Shown piece after piece: positions 1 to 9,220 of a DNA stretch of 64,000 nucleotides (position 1 is its first letter; every line of letters starts with the position of its first letter). The notes under the pieces are model-generated. The model saw nothing but the letters and a program-made list of their open reading frames with translations, did no database searches and had not been told where the DNA came from. The stretch comes from Pseudomonadota bacterium (GTDB lineage: Bacteria > Myxococcota_A > Polyangia > Polyangiales > Polyangiaceae), in assembly GCA_023431345.1 (NCBI GenBank), contig JAEYWK010000186.1:124001-188000 (forward strand). Reading direction: 5' to 3'. A program made the translations under genes and the position numbers.

Positions 1-1
1 A

Positions 2-760
2 GAGGTGTTCCTGGACCGGGCGTTCGCGCTGGCGCCGTCGCCGCTCGCGCCCGAGCTCGAGCCGCTGTTGGGCTTCATCAGCGCGCTGCGCTTTCCGCTG
101 CACGGCCTGCAAATGACGGCCGCCTACGTCGGGGCGCTCGCGCCGAGCGGGCGCATCAGCGTGGCGGCGGCGTTCCAAGCCGCCGACGAGCTCAGGCGAG
201 TGCAGCGCTTGTGCCAGTGGCTGTCGCGTTCTGGGCGCCCGCTCGACGCGCTCGACGCGCTCGGCCGCGAGCTGTGGCAGGCGGCGCCCGAGCTGCAGCC
301 GCTGCGTCGCGGAGTCGAGCGGCTGCTCGTCACCTATGACTGGGGAGTGGCGCTGATCGCCCTGAACGGCGTGCTGAAGCCGCTGCTGGAGCAGCTGTGC
401 TTCGTGCGCTTGGCGGAGGTGGCCCGGCGCCACCGCGAGGACGTGCTCGCGCAGACCTTGACGTCGCTCGCCGACGACGGGCGCGGCCACGCCGCCTGGT
501 TCATGGCGCTCCTGCGGCAGCTGATCGCAGAGCGGCCGCGCAACGCGCTGGTGATCGCCGAGCGCCTCGCCGAGGCTCGGCCGCGCTTCACGGAAGCTAC
601 CTGCGCGGTGGTGGAGCTGCTGGGAAGCGTGCTCGGCGACGCGCAAGAACGCCAGCGCGTCACCCGCGAGCTCGCCGCAGCGCTCGAGCAGCACCTGGCC
701 CCGCTCGAGCTCGGACCCGATGCGGGCGACGAAGGGAGGCGACGTGGCGTCACCGCGTGA
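2..760 (+). CDS. Aromatic/alkene monooxygenase hydroxylase beta subunit (5' truncated by window edge)
   Basis: This is the C-terminal ~250 residues of a bacterial multicomponent monooxygenase hydroxylase beta subunit (TmoE/TomA1/DmpL type). Family hallmarks are visible: LRFPLHGLQMTAAYVG followed by AP.G.I..AAAFQAADELRRVQR, then RELWQ..PELQPLRRGVERLLVTYDWG.A..ALN..LKPL. In the family the beta subunit is a structural, metal-free partner of the diiron alpha subunit, in enzymes that hydroxylate toluene, phenol or alkenes with a ferredoxin/reductase and an effector protein. The frame is open to the left edge; family members are about 330 residues, so roughly a quarter is missing. The GTG at position 5 is probably internal. 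Alpha, gamma and redox partners are expected upstream, outside the window. The 3' end overlaps the next gene by 17 nt. Confidence 0.85.
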   Translation, partial: EVFLDRAFALAPSPLAPELEPLLGFISALRFPLHGLQMTAAYVGALAPSGRISVAAAFQAADELRRVQRLCQWLSRSGRPLDALDALGRELWQAAPELQPLRRGVERLLVTYDWGVALIALNGVLKPLLEQLCFVRLAEVARRHREDVLAQTLTSLADDGRGHAAWFMALLRQLIAERPRNALVIAERLAEARPRFTEATCAVVELLGSVLGDAQERQRVTRELAAALEQHLAPLELGPDAGDEGRRRGVTA

Positions 761-1805
761 GCCGACGCTGGGCCTCCCCGCGGGCTCGATGGGCGACGAC
801 GCGCGATTCCGCCTGCTCGCCGACCACGCCCCCGTCATGTTGTGGATGTCGGGGCTCGACGGCCGCTGCGAGTTCTTCAACTCCACCTGGCTCGACTGGA
901 CCGGGCGCTCGCTCGAGCAGGAGCGCGGTAACGGCTGGGCCGAAGGCGTGCACGCCGACGACTTTCAAGACTGCATGGATCGTTACCTGAGCTCGTTCGT
1001 CGCGCGGCAGCCGTTCCGCATGGAATACCGGCTGCGCCGCGCGGACGGGGCGTACCGCTGGATCTTGGACCACGGCGTGCCGCGCTACTCCGAAGCCGGC
1101 GTCTTCGAAGGCTTCATCGGCTCCTGCATCGACATCACCGAGATGCGGGAGAGCTCGGAGGCCTTGCGAGCGCGCTCGCGCGCCCTGGGGGCGGCCTTGC
1201 GCGAGCGCGAGGTGCTGCTCAGCGAAATCCACCACCGCGTGAAGAACAACCTGCAGCTGCTGTCGAGCATGCTCGCTCTCCAAGCGCGCACCGGCTCCCC
1301 CGAGACGCAGCACGCGCTGTCGGAAGGACAACGCCGCATCGACTCGATCGCGCTGGTGCACGAGCAGCTCTACGGCTCGCGCAATCTGTCGGCCGTCAAT
1401 CTGGCGCGCTACACCGAGGCGCTGATTCCCGAGCTGTGGCGCGCGAGCGGGGTGGGGGAGCGCGTCGCGGTGGGGCTTCAGCTAGCCGACGTGGAGCTCG
1501 GTCCCGAGCGGGCCATCCCGTGCGGGCTGCTGGTGAGCGAGCTGGTGACCAACGCGCTGAAGCACGCCTTCCCGGGTGGCCGCTCCGGCAAGCTCAACGT
1601 GAGCCTCGAGCAGCTGCCGCTCGCTCAGCTGCGCCTCACCGTCGAAGACGACGGCGTGGGTTTGACGCGCGAGTTCCCGCCCGGGAACGGCGGCAGCCTC
1701 GGCCTCGATCTAGTGGCCATCTTCGCCAAGCAGCTGAGCGCCGAGGTCGTCGTGGAGCGTGAGCGGGGCACTCGTTTCCGCCTCACCTTCGCGGAGGTGG
1801 GCTGA
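744..1805 (+). CDS. PAS-domain sensor histidine kinase, HisKA_2 type
   Basis: A soluble sensor kinase of 353 residues. One PAS domain (about residues 15-135, with a PAC-like segment YRWILDHGVPRY) is followed by a HisKA_2 dimerisation domain containing the phospho-acceptor HHRVKNNLQLLSSMLALQAR and an HATPase domain (VSELVTNALKHAF, DDGVGL, GSLGLDLV). No membrane segment is seen, so the cue is probably cytosolic. I chose GTG 744 because AGGGAGG lies 4-5 nt upstream; the longer ATG at 720 has no comparable site. It overlaps the preceding monooxygenase gene and its TGA overlaps the next ATG (ATGA), so the three are probably co-transcribed. By position it could sense an aromatic substrate of the monooxygenase; that is inference. 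Confidence 0.88.
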   Translation: MASPREPTLGLPAGSMGDDARFRLLADHAPVMLWMSGLDGRCEFFNSTWLDWTGRSLEQERGNGWAEGVHADDFQDCMDRYLSSFVARQPFRMEYRLRRADGAYRWILDHGVPRYSEAGVFEGFIGSCIDITEMRESSEALRARSRALGAALREREVLLSEIHHRVKNNLQLLSSMLALQARTGSPETQHALSEGQRRIDSIALVHEQLYGSRNLSAVNLARYTEALIPELWRASGVGERVAVGLQLADVELGPERAIPCGLLVSELVTNALKHAFPGGRSGKLNVSLEQLPLAQLRLTVEDDGVGLTREFPPGNGGSLGLDLVAIFAKQLSAEVVVERERGTRFRLTFAEVG

Positions 1806-3766
1806 TGAGCGCCATTTCGCTCGAAGGACGCGCGCCGCGGGTGCTGATCATCGAGGATGAGCGCGTGGTCGCGACGCACGTCGAGCGCAGCCTCAGCGAC
1901 GCTGGTTACGCCGTTACGGGCATCGCCGCCACGGCCGGTGAAGCGGCGGAGCTGCTGTCGGAGGGCTTGCCCGACGTCGCTCTGGTCGACATTCGCTTGC
2001 GGGGCAAGAGTGAAGGCTTCGAAATAGCGGCGCGGCTTCGCGCGGAGAACGACGTGCCGGTGGTGTACATGACCGCGCACACCGACGACGACACGCTGCA
2101 GCGCGCCGCACGCACCGGCGCGTACGGCTACGTGGTCAAGCCGTTCACGATCGGTGAGGTGAAGAGCGCGCTTCAAGTGGCGCTCTTCAAGCACCGGTTG
2201 GATCAGCATCAGGCGGAGCGCGAGCGTTGGTTCGCGACGACGCTGCGCGCCATCGCCGACGGCGTCGTGACCTGCGACGCCGAGCAGCGCGTGACGTTCC
2301 TGAACGCGGCCGCTGAGCGCATGCTCGGGCGCGACGAGGCGGACGCGCGTGGCTGCGGCATCGCGGAGGTGCTCGGGCGCGGGCAGGCGCTCGTCCCCGA
2401 GGTGGGAGCGGCGCTGCAGCAGCGAAGATCGGTGGCGCTGTCGCTGGAGCCGGAGCTGAGCGTCAAATCGGCGTTGCTCGAAGGGACGGTGGCGCCGATC
2501 GTGCACGCCGAGCGCGTGCTCGGCGCGGTGCTGGTGCTGCACGACGTGACCGAGCAGCGGCGTCGCGACGAGCAGCTCGCCCTGACCGATCGCCTGAGCT
2601 CGCTCGGTACCCTGGTCGCGAGCGTCGCTCACGAGATCAACAACCCGCTCGCCTACACCATCGGCAACCTGGGCCTCGCTAGCGCTGACCTCTCGCGCAT
2701 CAAAGATGAAATCAGCGATCCGCGCCTGGCCGAGTCGCTCGAGCGCATCGTTCACAGCTTACGCGACGCGGAGGACGGCGCCACGCGCGTCGCCAACACG
2801 GTCAAGGAGCTGCGCGCGTTCGGGCGCATGGAAGAGCGCAGCCAGCGCGCCGTGGATCCGCGCGCCTGCGTCGACTGGGCGATTCGCCTGACCAGCAATC
2901 AGCTGCTCCACCAGGCCCGCTTGCTCACGAGCCTGCGCGACGTGCCGAGCGTGCGCGCGAACGAGCTCAAGCTGTCGCAGGTCGTGGTCAACTTGCTCAC
3001 CAACGCCGCGCAGGCGCTCACGGGCGAACGCGAGGACAACGAGGTGCGCGTCTCGACGTGGACCGACGAAGACGGCTTCGCGTCGATCGAGGTCGAAGAC
3101 ACTGGCCGCGGCATGAGCGACGAGGTGCGCGCCTCCGTGTTCGAGCCGTTCTTCACCACCAAGGCCGCCGGTCACGGCACCGGCCTCGGCCTCAGCATCT
3201 GTCGCAGCATCGTGGAGGACTTGGGCGGGGAGCTCACGGTCGAGAGCGAGCTCGGGAAGGGCAGTCGCTTCCGCGTGCGGCTGCCGCCGGCCGCGGACGA
3301 GCTCACGCGCTTGTCTGCTCGCCCGTCGACGCTGCCGCCGCCGCGCGCCAGCACCACCCCGCGGGCGGCGGCGAGGAAGGTGCTCATCGTCGACGACGAG
3401 CCGATGATCCGTACGCTCGTGAGCCGTTTGCTCGGCGACCGTTGCCGCGTCACTTGCGCGGACGGCGTGCGCGCCGCCCTCGCCGTCCTCAACCAGGACG
3501 CGGAGCAAGACGTGATCTTGTGCGATCTGATGATGCCGGGCGAATCGGGGATGGACTTCTTCGGCGTGGTGCGGCGCCTGTACCCGGATCTCGTGGGAAG
3601 CGTCGCGTTCATCACCGGCGGGGCGGTGACGCCCGACACCAGCAAGTTCTTGGAGACCGCCGCGCGCCCGGTGCTGAGCAAGCCGTTCAACGCCGATTCG
3701 CTGGTCGGCTTCGTCGAGCGCGTGATCGCGGAGCGCCGGCCTAGTCGGCCAGCTTATCCGCTTTAG
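1805..3766 (+). CDS. Hybrid response regulator/histidine kinase (REC-PAS-HisKA-HATPase-REC)
   Basis: A 653-residue hybrid phosphorelay protein. The N-terminal receiver (about 10-130) has the acidic pair IEDE, phospho-acceptor D in LVDIRL and K in VVKPF. It is followed by PAS (about 140-255), HisKA with SVAHEINNPLAY, HATPase with NLLTNAAQAL, DTGRGM and GTGLGLS, and a C-terminal receiver with IVDDE, CDLMMPG and SKPF. The start overlaps the previous kinase stop (ATGA), so the preceding HisKA_2 kinase may phosphorylate the N-terminal receiver. There is no DNA-binding domain, so the output must be another protein. The 3' end overlaps the convergent thyX gene by 26 nt. Family assignment is firm; the pathway is unknown. 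Confidence 0.92.
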   Translation: MSAISLEGRAPRVLIIEDERVVATHVERSLSDAGYAVTGIAATAGEAAELLSEGLPDVALVDIRLRGKSEGFEIAARLRAENDVPVVYMTAHTDDDTLQRAARTGAYGYVVKPFTIGEVKSALQVALFKHRLDQHQAERERWFATTLRAIADGVVTCDAEQRVTFLNAAAERMLGRDEADARGCGIAEVLGRGQALVPEVGAALQQRRSVALSLEPELSVKSALLEGTVAPIVHAERVLGAVLVLHDVTEQRRRDEQLALTDRLSSLGTLVASVAHEINNPLAYTIGNLGLASADLSRIKDEISDPRLAESLERIVHSLRDAEDGATRVANTVKELRAFGRMEERSQRAVDPRACVDWAIRLTSNQLLHQARLLTSLRDVPSVRANELKLSQVVVNLLTNAAQALTGEREDNEVRVSTWTDEDGFASIEVEDTGRGMSDEVRASVFEPFFTTKAAGHGTGLGLSICRSIVEDLGGELTVESELGKGSRFRVRLPPAADELTRLSARPSTLPPPRASTTPRAAARKVLIVDDEPMIRTLVSRLLGDRCRVTCADGVRAALAVLNQDAEQDVILCDLMMPGESGMDFFGVVRRLYPDLVGSVAFITGGAVTPDTSKFLETAARPVLSKPFNADSLVGFVERVIAERRPSRPAYPL

Positions 3767-4727
3767 GCACCGCCTTCTGGAACTCCTCCGCGTACGACTC
3801 GGCGGTCCTCGCCGCCCTCAGATCGAGCTCGAAATCCGGCACGCTGGTCGCGTTCAGCTTTTGGAGGAGCTCCGCGATCTCACGCTTGGCGAGGCCGAGC
3901 TGCTCGAGCTCGGCGGTGCTGAGCGAGCCGCCCTTGGATGTCAGGCCATCGCCCTCGATGCTCACCAAGCGGCGCACCGCGTCGAGCTCCATGCGTGACA
4001 TGCGCGCGCCGCAGACGTCGTAGTCGAGCCAGGCCTCGTAGCTGAGCGGGGCGACGCGCTTGAGGATGCCCGCCAACACGCGTCCGTACTCCTGAATCTC
4101 CCACTGCGCGTGGCGATCGACGCGCAGCTTCAAGAAGTGCAAGAAGTTGTGCAGATCGATCTTCCAGTACCACTGCGTATAGGTGGAGAGCGGCAAGTCG
4201 ATGCGCGCCAGCTCGCGCGCCATGTCCTCCGACGTCATTTGCTCGTAGGCGCCGCGGCTGAGCCTTCGGATCTCGTTCCAGCGCGCGACCGACGCCGCGT
4301 ACTGCTCGGGGGACACGGGGGTGCCGCTGCGGCCCTGGTTGTTGGTGCGGCTCTGCGTCTGAAGCTGCTCCGCGCTGGGCGTATAAAACAGCATCGGCAT
4401 CAGCGAGTACCGGCCCGAATACTCGTTCACCGACGCGGCGCGGTGGCGGATCCACTGCCGCGCGATGAACATCGGCATGCAGCAGTGAAACTTCAGCTCG
4501 AGCATCTCGCTCGGCGTGGTGTGCAGGTGCCGGCGCAGGTAGCGGAGCAGGCCGCGCGTGAGGCTGGCCTTGCGCGTGCCGTAGCCGTAGCTGACGCGCG
4601 CCGCGCGCTCGATGCACTCGTCGGTGCCCATGTAGTCCACCAGCGCCACGAAGCCGTGGTCGAGCACGGGAAAGTAGAGGCCGAGGATCTCCTCCGCACC
4701 AGGCGAGACGGGGCGCTTGCTGGACAT
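3741..4727 (-). CDS. thyX: FAD-dependent thymidylate synthase ThyX
   Basis: Converts dUMP to dTMP using methylene-THF, FAD and NADPH. The ThyX signature RHRxxSxNxxSxR is present as RHRAASVNEYSGR (residues 94-106), and the preceding P.F.ARQW segment also matches. At 328 residues it is longer than the usual 220-260; extra sequence sits mainly in a C-terminal helical extension (about 245-328). There is no Shine-Dalgarno site, but a TACGGT hexamer (minus strand, 4735-4740) ends 7 nt before the ATG, with TTGGAC-like sequence 15 nt further upstream, consistent with a leaderless transcript. It is divergent from asd. No thyA is seen in the window, so ThyX is probably the functional enzyme. Confidence 0.93.
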   Translation of the reverse strand: MSSKRPVSPGAEEILGLYFPVLDHGFVALVDYMGTDECIERAARVSYGYGTRKASLTRGLLRYLRRHLHTTPSEMLELKFHCCMPMFIARQWIRHRAASVNEYSGRYSLMPMLFYTPSAEQLQTQSRTNNQGRSGTPVSPEQYAASVARWNEIRRLSRGAYEQMTSEDMARELARIDLPLSTYTQWYWKIDLHNFLHFLKLRVDRHAQWEIQEYGRVLAGILKRVAPLSYEAWLDYDVCGARMSRMELDAVRRLVSIEGDGLTSKGGSLSTAELEQLGLAKREIAELLQKLNATSVPDFELDLRAARTAESYAEEFQKAVPKADKLAD

Positions 4728-4734
4728 GGCGCGG

Positions 4735-4761
4735 ACCGTAGCAAGGACGGGGCGGGTCCAA
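4735..4761 (-). promoter_or_regulatory. Putative thyX promoter giving a leaderless mRNA
   Basis: On the minus strand TTGGAC (4756-4761) is followed after 15 bp by TACGGT (4735-4740). The distance from the end of the hexamer to the thyX ATG is 7 nt, so transcription would begin at or next to the start codon. Motif-based only. Confidence 0.35.
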
Positions 4762-4896
4762 AAGCGCGGGCGGCGCTCCGCGGCTCGCGGCGGCCGTTCA
4801 CGCTGAAAAATGGAAGGGCGGCGTCGCCCCGCGGATTTGTGGCTGGACCCGCGCCGCGCTGGAATGACCCGTCAATCGCTGCTACACCGCCGCCCC

Positions 4897-5928
4897 ATGC
4901 GCATCTGTCTTCTCGGAGCCACTGGTCTCGTCGGGCGCGAGTCGCTCGACCTCGTCGCCCGCGCCTGGCCGGCTGCGGAGCTCTCTCTGTTCGCGAGCCG
5001 CGATCAGGAGCTGAAGCACGGCGGCAAGACGTACAAGGTGGACGCGGCGGCCAAGCTCGAGGAAGAGAGCGCGACCAAGGGCGACGTGGCGTTCGTCGCG
5101 CTCGACGACGATCACAGCAAGCGCTACGTGCCGCGCCTACTCGCGCTCGGCTATCGCGTGATCGACAAGAGCAACACCTACCGCGCCGATCCGAAGGTGC
5201 CGCTCGTGGTAGCGGGGGTCAACTCGGGGCGCGTCGACGAGTCGGTGCGCCTGGTCGCGAACCCGAACTGCACCACGATCCCGCTCGCGCTGGCGCTCTC
5301 GCCGCTCCAGAAGGAGCTCGGTCTCGTGAGCGTGACCGTGAGCACCTACCAGGCCGTGAGCGGCGCCGGCATCGCGGCGCTCGACGGCTTCCTCGAAGCC
5401 AGCAAGGCCGGCTACGCCGCGCTCGACCGCTTCGGCAGCGTGTTCGATCCGAAGGCGTACGCGGGCAACACCGTCCCCCACAACGGCGGCACCGACGAGA
5501 GCGGCTTCTCCTCGGAAGAGCGTAAGCTGATGTTCGAAGCCAAGAAGATCCTCGAGCTGCCGGAGCTCGACGTGAGCGCGCAGTGCTGCCGCGTCGGCGT
5601 GGCGGTGGGCCACTACGAGAACGCTTGGGTCAGCTTCGAGAAAGAGGTCACGCTCGAGCGCATCGCGAGCATCTTGAGCGACAAGGCCAAGACTCCGTTC
5701 GTCCGCTTCCTACCGGGCGCGGCCGGCGAAGGTCTGTCCGCGGTCTACGCCGTCAAAGACCGCGACAACGCGCTCGTGGGTCGCCTCCGCCTCGACGCGC
5801 GCGACAAGACCCGCCGCACGGTCTGCCTCACGGTGGTGGCCGACAACCTGCGCCTCGGCGCCGCCACCAACGCCGTGCGCATCGCCAGCCGCTGGTTCAA
5901 GTCGAGCGATCCGGAGCTGCAGGCTTAG
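4897..5928 (+). CDS. asd: Aspartate-semialdehyde dehydrogenase
   Basis: Reduces aspartyl phosphate to aspartate semialdehyde with NADPH, the branch point to lysine/diaminopimelate, threonine and methionine. The N-terminal GATGLVGRE nucleotide-binding loop, the catalytic cysteine in NPNCTTIPL (Cys125) and the VAVGHYENAWV segment carrying an active-site His identify the family. I chose ATG 4897 because it starts directly with the MRICLLGATG strand; the longer frame from 4810 adds a low-complexity basic extension. Length 343 is typical. No strong ribosome-binding site is visible. The next gene starts 7 nt after the stop and is probably in the same transcript. Confidence 0.95.
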   Translation: MRICLLGATGLVGRESLDLVARAWPAAELSLFASRDQELKHGGKTYKVDAAAKLEEESATKGDVAFVALDDDHSKRYVPRLLALGYRVIDKSNTYRADPKVPLVVAGVNSGRVDESVRLVANPNCTTIPLALALSPLQKELGLVSVTVSTYQAVSGAGIAALDGFLEASKAGYAALDRFGSVFDPKAYAGNTVPHNGGTDESGFSSEERKLMFEAKKILELPELDVSAQCCRVGVAVGHYENAWVSFEKEVTLERIASILSDKAKTPFVRFLPGAAGEGLSAVYAVKDRDNALVGRLRLDARDKTRRTVCLTVVADNLRLGAATNAVRIASRWFKSSDPELQA

Positions 5929-5935
5929 CCCGCGG

Positions 5936-8905
5936 ATGCGCGCCGGGGGCCTGCTCGTCTGCTCGCTCGGCGTGGCGCTGGGCTGCTCGCGCCCTGCCCC
6001 CCAGGCGCCTGCCTCCGGCGCTGCGCCACGCGCGGCGGCGCTGGCGAGCGTGGCCAAGCCGCCGGCCCCCCGGCTCTTTCCCCCCACGCGCGGCCCCGGC
6101 GTGGTGGACGCCGGCTCGGAGCCGGATGGCTCGCGCCGGTTGCTCGCGCTCGGCCTGCGCGTGGTGCAGCGCTCCGACGGCTCGCTCGAGGTCGGCGACG
6201 AGCTGCTGCCCGCGGCTCGGAGCGCCCGCTACGTCGAGTTGCCAGAGCGGCTCGGAGGCGGATTTCTGTTCTGGATCGGCGCCTCGAGCAGCACGCTTTT
6301 GTATCGGGCCCAAGCTTGGACGGCCAAGCTCGAGCCGCTAGCGCAGCTCGACTTCGAGGTTGAGCGGCTCGTTCCCGGCTTCGATCGCCTGCTGATCTTG
6401 CCGCGGCGCGACTCGGAGTACCGCGCGCTCGATCTGGAGACGGGCGCGGCCGTGCCGCCGATCGGGCTACCTGCTGCGCCCGCCTACGGCGCGCTCGCGT
6501 TCGTCGACGGCTGGTTCGGCGCGGTGCAGGTGCCTTTGCGCGGCGTGCTGGTGAGCTTCGACGCCGGCGCGAGCTATCGGCCCCTGTCACCGTCCTTCTC
6601 CAGCGTCGCGAGCGTCGGCGACGCCTTGCTCCTGTCGGCGCCCGACGGCACCTACCGGCTCGGCGCGAACGGAGTGATGTCTCACGTCGCCGGTGTCGAC
6701 GCGGCGAAGGCGTCCGAGGCGGCGCAGGCCGAGGTCGCGCGCGTCGTCGCGGAGGCCGGCCAAGGCCGTACGAGCGAGCTTGGCCTGCCCCCGCTCTTAC
6801 AGGCGGCGGCGCTGTCGGGCGCTCCCGATGGTCGCGGCGGCGCGTTCGTCGCGCAAGACGGCGCGCTGCTACGCGTCGCGCTCGACACCGGGCGGGCGCT
6901 CGAGCGGCGCGAGCGTGCGTTCGTCGCCTCGGGCGAGTGTCAGGGCGTGCGCTTGGGCGTAGGCGTCGGCTTCGTGTGCGGTCAGGGGCAAGAGCTGACG
7001 CGCATCTACCGCGTGACCGAGCCGTTCGGGTTGTCGCTGGTGCTCGAGCTGCCGGGCGCGCGCGTGGTCAGCGAGAGCGGGACGGGCGGCCTCGTGGTGC
7101 ACGGCCCGTGCTCTGCGGCGCCTGCGGCGAGCCTGGCGCGGCAGCACTGCATCTTGCCGAAGGTGGGCGCCCCCTTTGCGATTCAGAGCATCACCGAGCG
7201 CGATCGCGTGGTCGTGCTAGCCGACGGCAGGGTGGTCGTGGTGACGCCGCCCGAGCCCCGGCGTTCCGGCTCAATCGCGATCTTGAAGGACAGCGCGTGG
7301 CAGCGGCTCCCCATCACTTTCACCCGGCGCGAGCCGCGGCAAAAAGCGCTGCTGGCGGAGGCGATCTGGCTCGACGGCATGGTCGAGTCGTCGCCTGGCG
7401 TGCTCACGGGCTGGGCCGTCGGGGCCGGGCCGTTCGCAGGTTTTTCTGTCGGGCTGGACGGCAAGCTCACGCTCGGCCGAATCCAAGATGGCGGCGCGCG
7501 GGCGCTGTTCGCGGGGAAGCGCGCGCTCGTGCTCGGTGAAAACGGCCTGGCTTCGGAGACGACCGACGGCGGCGCCGACTGGCAATCGGTCGAGCTTCCG
7601 CCCGAGATCGACGTCAAGGCTGCCGGCGCGTCGGCGAGGCAAGGCTGCTCGGCGGTGGGCTGCGTCTTCGCCGGCTTCACGCGCATCGGTTATTTCGAGG
7701 GTCGCGCCCCCCGTGCATTGGCGACGCCGGCCACTCCTCCTCGCGTGAGCTTTCCGGGCCCGGGCGGCAGCCGCTGGCTCTTGCGTTGCGCACCGACGGG
7801 CGAGGTGAGCGCTCCCGCGCTGCCGTTTCGCAGTGGCGCGACGCCCCTGCAGCGCGGCGTCGCGCGCGCTGCACCCACGACCGACGAAGAGGCACCGCTG
7901 CCGCCGCTGTCCGGGCTCCTCGAGCTGCCCCCGCCCGCGCTCGCCGACGGCTTCGAGGGCGTGGACGCGGGCACGGAGCAATACGGGATCCAAACGCGCG
8001 TCTACGCTTACGGCCCGCGCGGCGGCGACTGGAGCAAGACCGGCTCTCTCCGCATCTCTTTCGCGGATCGGTTCGCGGTCAAGCAAGGCGTGCGGCAGAC
8101 CGCCAGCGCCCGTAGCCCCTGGCTAGACGCTGCCACCGCCGCCGACGCGCTCGGAGCCGAGCCGAGCAGCAGCTCCGCCGGCCTCGCCGCGTCGCTCGAT
8201 CCGTCCGGCAGCTCCGGCGCCCTCCTCTTGACCTCGCGCGGCGCCATCGACCTCTTCCTGTTCGAGGCCGACCGTGTCCCGCGGCGGCTCGCGAACGTCG
8301 GGCGGCTGGGTCTGGGGTCGCGCGCCTCCGGTGTCGTCAAGACCAAGACGGGCACCTTCCTCGGCTCTTACGACGAGAGCAGCCGCGCGTTTCGCGTCTA
8401 CAAGGTCGTGGGTCAAGATCTCGACGTCGTGCTCGAGGTCATGGACATCCCGCCGCCGCGCGGAGCGAACGCGGAGCTGGTGCGCAGCGCTGCCGGTGAT
8501 GCCCTCGGCATCTGGGTTCGCGGCACCGGCTGGTTCGTTCATCCGCTCGATTTGGAGAGGAACCTGGTCGAAGCGCCCTACGTGGTGACGCCCGCGCAGC
8601 TGGCGAGCATGCCGCCGCCGTGCGCCGACGGCGCGGAGGGCTTCTTGCTCACCGGTCAGATCGCGCCCGACCCCTACGCGGACGTCCCTGCCGGCATCAG
8701 CGCGCGCGCGTTCGAGGGGCGTTTCCGTGTGTCTTCGCTGGGGGTTTGTCTCGACGCTCTGGCCGCCCAGGGCGAGGTCTTGTCGACGCAAGCCGGGAAG
8801 GCGGCGCTCGCCAGCCTGCGCGCGACTGGCCGCCCGACCGTGAACGCGACGCTGACCGAGCGTCGCGCGCTCGGGCGTCGAGTCGAGCTCACTTGCTCGA
8901 AATGA
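5936..8905 (+). CDS. Very large putative lipoprotein with beta-propeller-like composition
   Basis: A 989-residue protein with a lipoprotein signal peptide: basic MRAG, a hydrophobic stretch, and lipobox ALGC with Cys17. A short Ala/Pro-rich linker follows, then a long Gly/Ser/aromatic-rich body with recurring strands such as D.G..WQSV.LPPE and GSRWLLRCAPTGEV, resembling BNR/Kelch-type propellers in texture. Paired cysteines (for example CQGVRLGVGVGFVC and QGCSAVGCVF) suggest disulfides in an exported protein. No catalytic motif is recognised. It starts 7 nt after asd, so the two are probably co-transcribed, but no functional link is evident. Family and function unknown. Confidence 0.75.
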   Translation: MRAGGLLVCSLGVALGCSRPAPQAPASGAAPRAAALASVAKPPAPRLFPPTRGPGVVDAGSEPDGSRRLLALGLRVVQRSDGSLEVGDELLPAARSARYVELPERLGGGFLFWIGASSSTLLYRAQAWTAKLEPLAQLDFEVERLVPGFDRLLILPRRDSEYRALDLETGAAVPPIGLPAAPAYGALAFVDGWFGAVQVPLRGVLVSFDAGASYRPLSPSFSSVASVGDALLLSAPDGTYRLGANGVMSHVAGVDAAKASEAAQAEVARVVAEAGQGRTSELGLPPLLQAAALSGAPDGRGGAFVAQDGALLRVALDTGRALERRERAFVASGECQGVRLGVGVGFVCGQGQELTRIYRVTEPFGLSLVLELPGARVVSESGTGGLVVHGPCSAAPAASLARQHCILPKVGAPFAIQSITERDRVVVLADGRVVVVTPPEPRRSGSIAILKDSAWQRLPITFTRREPRQKALLAEAIWLDGMVESSPGVLTGWAVGAGPFAGFSVGLDGKLTLGRIQDGGARALFAGKRALVLGENGLASETTDGGADWQSVELPPEIDVKAAGASARQGCSAVGCVFAGFTRIGYFEGRAPRALATPATPPRVSFPGPGGSRWLLRCAPTGEVSAPALPFRSGATPLQRGVARAAPTTDEEAPLPPLSGLLELPPPALADGFEGVDAGTEQYGIQTRVYAYGPRGGDWSKTGSLRISFADRFAVKQGVRQTASARSPWLDAATAADALGAEPSSSSAGLAASLDPSGSSGALLLTSRGAIDLFLFEADRVPRRLANVGRLGLGSRASGVVKTKTGTFLGSYDESSRAFRVYKVVGQDLDVVLEVMDIPPPRGANAELVRSAAGDALGIWVRGTGWFVHPLDLERNLVEAPYVVTPAQLASMPPPCADGAEGFLLTGQIAPDPYADVPAGISARAFEGRFRVSSLGVCLDALAAQGEVLSTQAGKAALASLRATGRPTVNATLTERRALGRRVELTCSK

Positions 8906-8981
8906 GATCGGTTCGTCTCGAACGGAGCCTCCGGCGTCCCGCGTGATCACGACTAGCGAGCTCGCGGCGCGTGGTGGTGGT

Positions 8982-9026
8982 AGCTTCACCCGCGGGCGTT
9001 ACGTCTTTCGCGCTGCGGGTGAAGCT
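8982..9026 (+). terminator. Candidate terminator: 12-bp perfect stem with downstream T-run
   Basis: AGCTTCACCCGC (8982-8993) and GCGGGTGAAGCT (9015-9026) are perfect inverted repeats around a 21-nt loop. A T-run starts about 10 nt downstream (around 9036). It lies 76 nt after the large lipoprotein gene and suits a terminator for the asd-lipoprotein transcript. The long loop and spaced T-run make this tentative. The rest of 8906-9340 contains no credible gene. Confidence 0.4.
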
Positions 9027-9220
9027 GCGACGATTGTTTTTGCTCCTAGGTCGAACAGCAGAAGCAGGATTGGATTTCGCAGCGACGCGCCTAGCGTCGA
9101 GTCGCGCGCGTCGGCACCAAAACTGATTTAGGGGTTTGATTTTCCGAAGAGCTGCTGCTACTACTTTCTCGTCCGCGCAGAGTGAGGCTGTCCCCCCCCC
9201 GGCCCCTTTGCGCGGACACT

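Noticed and set aside
1625..2755. 376-codon reverse open frame opposite the hybrid kinase
   Set aside because: Antisense shadow of strong REC/PAS coding; His/Arg/Ala-rich composition with no domain.
9192..9200. C-homopolymer as a sequencing error or phase-variable tract
   Set aside because: It lies outside any gene, so no frame consequence can be shown.
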